Assembly: GCF_000964795.1 (NCBI RefSeq)
Contig: NZ_LANX01000001.1
Span: forward strand, 558,001-622,000
Direction of reading: 5' to 3'
Source: Candidatus Neoehrlichia procyonis str. RAC413
Lineage (GTDB): Bacteria; Pseudomonadota; Alphaproteobacteria; Rickettsiales; Anaplasmataceae
Length of the DNA stretch: 64,000 bases
Notes under the pieces: model-generated
What the model saw: the letters and a program-made list of their open reading frames with translations, nothing else
Told to the model about the DNA's origin: nothing
Database searches by the model: none
Shown: positions 59,992-64,000 of the stretch, one piece after another
Layout of the letters: the number at the start of each line of letters is the position of its first letter
Numbering within the stretch: position 1 is the stretch's first letter
Translations under genes and position numbers: made by a program

Positions 59992-60477
59992 ATAAGCTAT
60001 AACACATACTATATTTGAAAAATAATTTTATAATTGTGTAGCTTCACATACCATCGTAACGTATCTTTGCTTATAGCCCCATATTAAACTATCATAATAC
60101 CGTATTAATATTTACTACTACACATCTCATGTATTTCTTCTATATTACTTTATAATAAATCTTTTATTGATATTAAAATCTTCTCTTTTTAACTTCACTA
60201 TAAAACTATAATACCGTATTAATATTCACTGTACACATTTCATGTTATTCTATATAACCTTATAATAAATCCTTTCATTAATATAAATCTAACCTGATAC
60301 TCAATTAATATCTTACATACTACATGCTACCTTTCCCGTATATTATAAACTTGTAATGAACCTTCTATTGATATTTAAGATCTTTACTAATTTTATACAA
60401 CTTTATAATATAAAACTTAAAATACCCATCATCTTGATTAATAACAACATACAATACCATTTATAAGCAAAACAATA
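59992..60477. other. Intergenic region with decayed tandem repeats
   Basis: Convergent spacer between gpsA and ntrX, mostly filled by the tandem repeat described separately. No coding signal was found. Confidence 0.5.
60086..60420. repeat. Decayed tandem repeat, about 115-bp unit, two to three copies
   Basis: Copy 1 (60086-60202) and copy 2 (60203-about 60300) share AAACTATMATAATACCGTATTAATATT-type, CACATYTCATGT and CTTATAATAAATC blocks in order. A third, more diverged copy runs to about 60420. It is comparable with the intergenic repeat at 11637-11988 but unrelated in sequence by eye. Confidence 0.6.
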
Positions 60478-61890
60478 TCAGTTAGTTTTTGCTGTATCTA
60501 TATTATATAATCCCAATACTTTTAATTTACGATGTAAAGCTGATCTTTCCATTCCTACAAATTCTGCAGTTTTCGACACACTACCACCAAATCGAGATAA
60601 TTGAGTTTTTAGATATTGCCTTTCAAATTCCTCTCTTGCTTGCCTTAAAGGCACAGACACCATCCTTGCACTTAAAGTATCATTTACAGCTGAACCTGAT
60701 ATTATTTCTGCTGGCAAGTCTTCAACAGTAATAATTCCTTCTGAAGACTTCATGATCAAAACCCATTCCAGTACATTACGTAATTGACGTAAATTTCCTG
60801 GCCAACTATAAGATTGCATTGCTATAATAGCATCATTACTAATTACATGATCAGCAAGTCCCATTTTTTTACATATACTTTTCATAAAATATCTACATAT
60901 TTCAGGAATATCTGAACAATACTCACATAGCGATGGTACTACAATAGGAAGTACATTTAACCTATAATATAAATCCTCACAAAATCTCCCTAATTTAACC
61001 TCATCTTTAATAACTCTAGAAGAAGCAGCTATTACTCTTGCATCAATACCTATCGGAATTTTACCATTCTCCCTATATATTTTTCCCTCTTGTAAAAGTC
61101 TTAATAATCTTAGTTGAACATCATATCGTACCTCTGTTACTTCATCTATAAACAATGTACCACGATTAGCTTGTTCTACTATACCAATATTTGGCAACAA
61201 CTTATTAGGTAAAGAATTACTATATTCTTCAATACCAAAGATATTAGCTAAATAATTATTCGCAGGCATCATAGAAGTACACATAGTAACAAATGGAGTA
61301 TCACAACCTTTTGATTTTTTATGTATCAACCTAGCTACTACTTCTTTTCCTGTCCCAGATGCACCTGTAATAAGAACGCGACTAGATGTTATTGACGCTT
61401 TTTCAATAATGTTCCTTAAATTCCTAATAACAGGAGAATTACCTATAAATTCATAGTCTTCAAATGAAGCTTTTAACTCATCATTTTCCCTTCTCAGTCT
61501 TCCAGATTCTATTGCCCTTTTAACTGCTAATTTCAATCTATTTTCTGTAAAAGGTTTTTCTATATAATCATAAGCCCCCTTGTGCAAAGACTTTACCGCA
61601 GTTGCAACATTCCCATGACCACTAATCATGATAACAGGCAAATAAGGATACCTCTCTTTAAGTTTTTCCAATACACTTAATCCATCTACATCAGACCCTT
61701 TTAACCATATATCTAATAATACAACATCCGGTTCTTTTTCATACGCAAGCTTTATAGCAGATAACCCATCAACTGATGATTTAGTAGCATAGTTTTCATC
61801 ACTTAATATGTCCCTAATCAGATTCCTAATATCAGCTTCGTCATCAACTATTAAAACCTCCGATATGCAGAATCTTTTTGCCTTCAACAT
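60478..61890 (-). CDS. ntrX: NtrX-type response regulator lacking the GAFTGA motif
   Basis: A 470-residue regulator: receiver domain with acidic pair VDDEAD and phospho-acceptor Asp60 (VVLLDIWL), a AAA+ domain with Walker A GASGTGKE (176-183) and Walker B GTLFIDE (244-250), and a Fis-type helix-turn-helix (KTAEFVGMERSALHRKLK). Length and KPFTENRLKLAVKRA linker match NtrX. Classical family members contact sigma-54 through GAFTGA after FG-x-E; here that loop reads EEYSNSLPNKL, so the contact is gone. Rickettsiales are known to lack rpoN, so it probably acts as a DNA-binding regulator with ordinary sigma-70 promoters. The kinase NtrY is not in the window. Confidence 0.9.
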   Translation of the reverse strand: MLKAKRFCISEVLIVDDEADIRNLIRDILSDENYATKSSVDGLSAIKLAYEKEPDVVLLDIWLKGSDVDGLSVLEKLKERYPYLPVIMISGHGNVATAVKSLHKGAYDYIEKPFTENRLKLAVKRAIESGRLRRENDELKASFEDYEFIGNSPVIRNLRNIIEKASITSSRVLITGASGTGKEVVARLIHKKSKGCDTPFVTMCTSMMPANNYLANIFGIEEYSNSLPNKLLPNIGIVEQANRGTLFIDEVTEVRYDVQLRLLRLLQEGKIYRENGKIPIGIDARVIAASSRVIKDEVKLGRFCEDLYYRLNVLPIVVPSLCEYCSDIPEICRYFMKSICKKMGLADHVISNDAIIAMQSYSWPGNLRQLRNVLEWVLIMKSSEGIITVEDLPAEIISGSAVNDTLSARMVSVPLRQAREEFERQYLKTQLSRFGGSVSKTAEFVGMERSALHRKLKVLGLYNIDTAKTN

Positions 61891-62459
61891 AATAGCTCCT
61901 ATGATATAAAACTCACATTATATGAAATATTTAAATCACTCAATTATATCATTACAATAACAATACACCTAATAATATAACCTCATACACTTACATTCAA
62001 CAAGTAAATATAATGATGATAGTATATGCAATAAAATTACTGTATAATGTAATGCTATAAATACAAATATTAAAATTTTAATATTGTATATACAATAAAC
62101 AATGCAGAATTATATAGCTAATATTTATTTTTCTATGAATTTATGTAAACAATATAATGCTTTTTAAAAATTTAATTGTTAGATGCTATATTTAAAGAAA
62201 TTGAATTAATTTATAACATACAAGTTTTTTTTTTGTGTACTAACAAAAATTATAAAAAGTATTAACTTACTGTACTACTGCCTTATCAAACTACTAATAT
62301 CTATAGATATAAATTTATCACTTTTCAAATCTTACTTACTATCATCATATAATATCAAAACTATCTTATAAAATTACAAATATTTAGAATACAATTTATT
62401 AAATTACATGTTACATTATTAACTTTCCTAATTTAAAATTACTAGCAACATATATACTT
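61891..62459. other. Upstream region of ntrX with two palindromes
   Basis: About 570 AT-rich bases between ftsQ and ntrX, both on the minus strand. ftsA does not follow ftsQ, and this gap marks the end of the ddl-ftsQ unit. The palindromes are listed separately. Confidence 0.45.
62067..62096. repeat. Overlapping 18-bp and 14-bp perfect palindromes
   Basis: ATATTAAAATTTTAATAT (62067-62084) overlaps ATTGTATATACAAT (62083-62096). They lie 180-200 bases upstream of the ntrX start and could be an operator pair, though AT-only palindromes also arise by chance in such sequence. Confidence 0.5.
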
Positions 62460-63239
62460 TTATTGTTTTATATAAATTTTGCCATCAATACGCATATCCA
62501 CCATTTTCCAGGTTACAAACTCATTAGATGTTCTATTTAAATATGTTAAATAATTCCACGCAATATGCGGATTATTTTCTGGAAGTCGCACCTCTAGTCC
62601 ACTAGAAAAAACTATATTCCATCTTCTATCACCTACCCATACAAAAGATGAAATCATAGTACTTAATATACTATTATCATTTAAAATCTCTCGAACAAAA
62701 TATAAATTTTTCAAAGCATTATCACCATAAATAGAAATTAAGTTATTTACTCTACCACTTTTAGCTACTATAACATGTCCTGTATTATCAATAATTGAGT
62801 TAACCCCATTATGTACCCAATTTGCAAAAGCAAAATACTCCTGAATTTCAATATATATGGTACCAGGTAAAACTCTTTTAATAATCACGTCTTTAATCCA
62901 TTTGCTACTGGATTTTATTTTATCCCGCAAATCATTAATAGACAGAAATATAATAGTGCCTCTTCTATCTACAAACTGCAAAATTTCGCTTTTACTTACA
63001 GATTTGTTACCACTAATAATTACCTTATCAATTGCAAACCCATTATCTACTAAAAAGTGAGATATACTAGTAATAAACGTATAATATATTCTATTTACAT
63101 GATATAAAACATAGTTTTTAGAAAAGTACAAAATAGTAAAACTAAACATGAAAATAATAGCAACAAAAATACATTTTTTTATAAAATATACTCTACTTCT
63201 TATCAAATACTTCTTTTGCAAATTACTCACCAAACTCAT
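62460..63239 (-). CDS. ftsQ: Cell division protein FtsQ
   Basis: A 259-residue bitopic membrane protein of the divisome, linking FtsL/FtsB to wall synthesis. A short cytosolic N terminus rich in Lys/Arg precedes one membrane helix at about 25-45. Then comes the POTRA domain (FAIDKVIISGNKSVSKSEILQFV) and the FtsQ beta domain (WIKDVIIKRVLPGTIYIEIQEYFAFANWV, a family hallmark). It starts 13 bases after ddl, so the two form an operon. ftsA is not adjacent, unlike in many bacteria. Confidence 0.9.
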   Translation of the reverse strand: MSLVSNLQKKYLIRSRVYFIKKCIFVAIIFMFSFTILYFSKNYVLYHVNRIYYTFITSISHFLVDNGFAIDKVIISGNKSVSKSEILQFVDRRGTIIFLSINDLRDKIKSSSKWIKDVIIKRVLPGTIYIEIQEYFAFANWVHNGVNSIIDNTGHVIVAKSGRVNNLISIYGDNALKNLYFVREILNDNSILSTMISSFVWVGDRRWNIVFSSGLEVRLPENNPHIAWNYLTYLNRTSNEFVTWKMVDMRIDGKIYIKQ

Positions 63240-63252
63240 TGTTAATTACCAT

Positions 63253-64000
63253 TCAATAACTATTTACCTTCATTAATTGATCTATATACCGACCATAATT
63301 ATTATTAGGATATAAAACATCTTTTACTACTAAATCCACCAACTCATCATAACTTATACCACATTTACGTGTAATTATATCAGGAAACGCAGAGTACTCT
63401 GTCATACCGGGATGAGTATTTATTTCTAGTAATTTAAGTAATTTTTTTTTAGGATCATATCGAAAATCTATTCGTGCCATTGTTTTACATCCTAAACACC
63501 TATATAGTCTTAAAGATTGCTCAAGAGTTTTATTGTATACATCGATAGGAACGTTAGCGGGAAATATATGATCACACATGTTTTTAGTATACTTTGCATT
63601 ATATTCATATATAACACCATCAAATAAAAATTCCATCGTTCCTACTGCCCTATCTAAAAATATTGCTGTTTGTATCTCTTGCCCATCTATATACTCTTCT
63701 ACAATTATCTCCTTACCTAAATCACCAATATTACTGACAGCACTATGATAATCATCATTATTAAAAATAACATATACACCAATGCTTGAACCCTCACTAA
63801 TAGGCTTAATTACATAAGGATAAGGCAGAATATTACTATTAGAAAGCAACATATCTAACGTTATAACCTTATATACTGGATAATCTATTTTCAATTTATC
63901 TAATACATACTTGGTCACAACTTTATTCATTGCAATGGACGAAGCTAAAACCCCTGAATGGGTATAAGGAATTTGCATAACATCCAATAAACCAGCAATA
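63253..64000 (-). CDS. ddl: D-alanine--D-alanine ligase, partial (5' end outside the window)
   Basis: Ddl joins two D-alanines for peptidoglycan precursors. The frame is open to the window edge, so the N-terminal third is missing. The visible part opens with AGLLDVMQIPYTHSGVLASSIAMNK, the standard Ddl motif, followed by the ATP-grasp domain: PYVIKPISEGSSIGV, the IIVEEYIDGQEI strand, ARIDFRYD and LLEINTHPGMTEYSAFP, where the usual NT-x-PGMT is kept. It overlaps no other gene, and ftsQ follows by 13 bases. Together with glmM and ftsQ it supports retention of at least part of the peptidoglycan pathway. Confidence 0.93.
   Translation of the reverse strand, partial: IAGLLDVMQIPYTHSGVLASSIAMNKVVTKYVLDKLKIDYPVYKVITLDMLLSNSNILPYPYVIKPISEGSSIGVYVIFNNDDYHSAVSNIGDLGKEIIVEEYIDGQEIQTAIFLDRAVGTMEFLFDGVIYEYNAKYTKNMCDHIFPANVPIDVYNKTLEQSLRLYRCLGCKTMARIDFRYDPKKKLLKLLEINTHPGMTEYSAFPDIITRKCGISYDELVDLVVKDVLYPNNNYGRYIDQLMKVNSY

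Noticed and set aside
1-64000. Search for CRISPR, insertion sequences, prophage or integrative elements
   Set aside because: No repeat-spacer array, transposase, integrase other than the Xer protein, or phage gene was seen, which fits an obligate intracellular genome.

Overview
The window looks like chromosome from an obligate intracellular alphaproteobacterium of the family Anaplasmataceae, most probably genus Ehrlichia. The evidence is very low G+C, AT-biased codon use, single-copy housekeeping genes scattered rather than grouped in classical operons, long AT-rich spacers (my summed gene lengths cover only about 69% of the window), a class A RNase P RNA, a GroES/GroEL pair of Ehrlichia type, CtrA-pathway and NtrX-type regulators, and lineage-specific membrane proteins. 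I did not fix the species. I saw no tRNA, rRNA, insertion sequence, prophage or CRISPR array.

Layout. 1-5000: the 3' end of an AddA-like helicase, a quinone oxidoreductase, a type I secretion ABC exporter and a 63-residue HIG1-like protein. 5787-19944: core metabolism (folP, carB, fumC, a stand-alone coaB followed by pyrC, and a lipB-glmM pair), radC, and two unrecognised proteins. 20049-25992: heat-shock block with groES-groEL and clpB, with an SDR oxidoreductase divergent from clpB. 26222-33900: an accessory stretch with four tandem paralogous four-helix membrane proteins. One ends in an RGD-rich 12-bp minisatellite and another has an 11-base C/G tract upstream. Long spacers and a secreted, ligand-poor intradiol dioxygenase homologue follow. 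33915-43481: pepA-purN, a fifth member of the membrane family, purQ divergent from mnmG, glpX, a degenerate LytM lipoprotein and a PAS-fold protein. 43482-45613: a large gene desert leading to rnpB, which has a clear promoter. 46235-64000: purL, a BepA-like M48 protease, a Cys-rich lipoprotein, folK, rsfS, a PAS plus degenerate GGDEF protein, a ChpT phosphotransferase, purM, a Xer recombinase, gpsA, an NtrX-type regulator without the sigma-54 contact motif, and ddl-ftsQ.

How the genes fit together. De novo purine (purN, purQ, purL, purM) and pyrimidine (carB, pyrC) synthesis and folate synthesis (folP, folK) are retained but dispersed. Wall-precursor and division functions (glmM, ddl, ftsQ, an NlpD/EnvC-like LytM protein) are present. 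Regulation rests on phosphorelay parts (ChpT, NtrX, a PAS/GGDEF-like sensor), some of which have lost canonical catalytic or partner motifs. The least explained and most lineage-specific content is the membrane-protein family at 26222-30534 and 36776-37285, with its RGD repeat array, homopolymer tract and inverted repeats.
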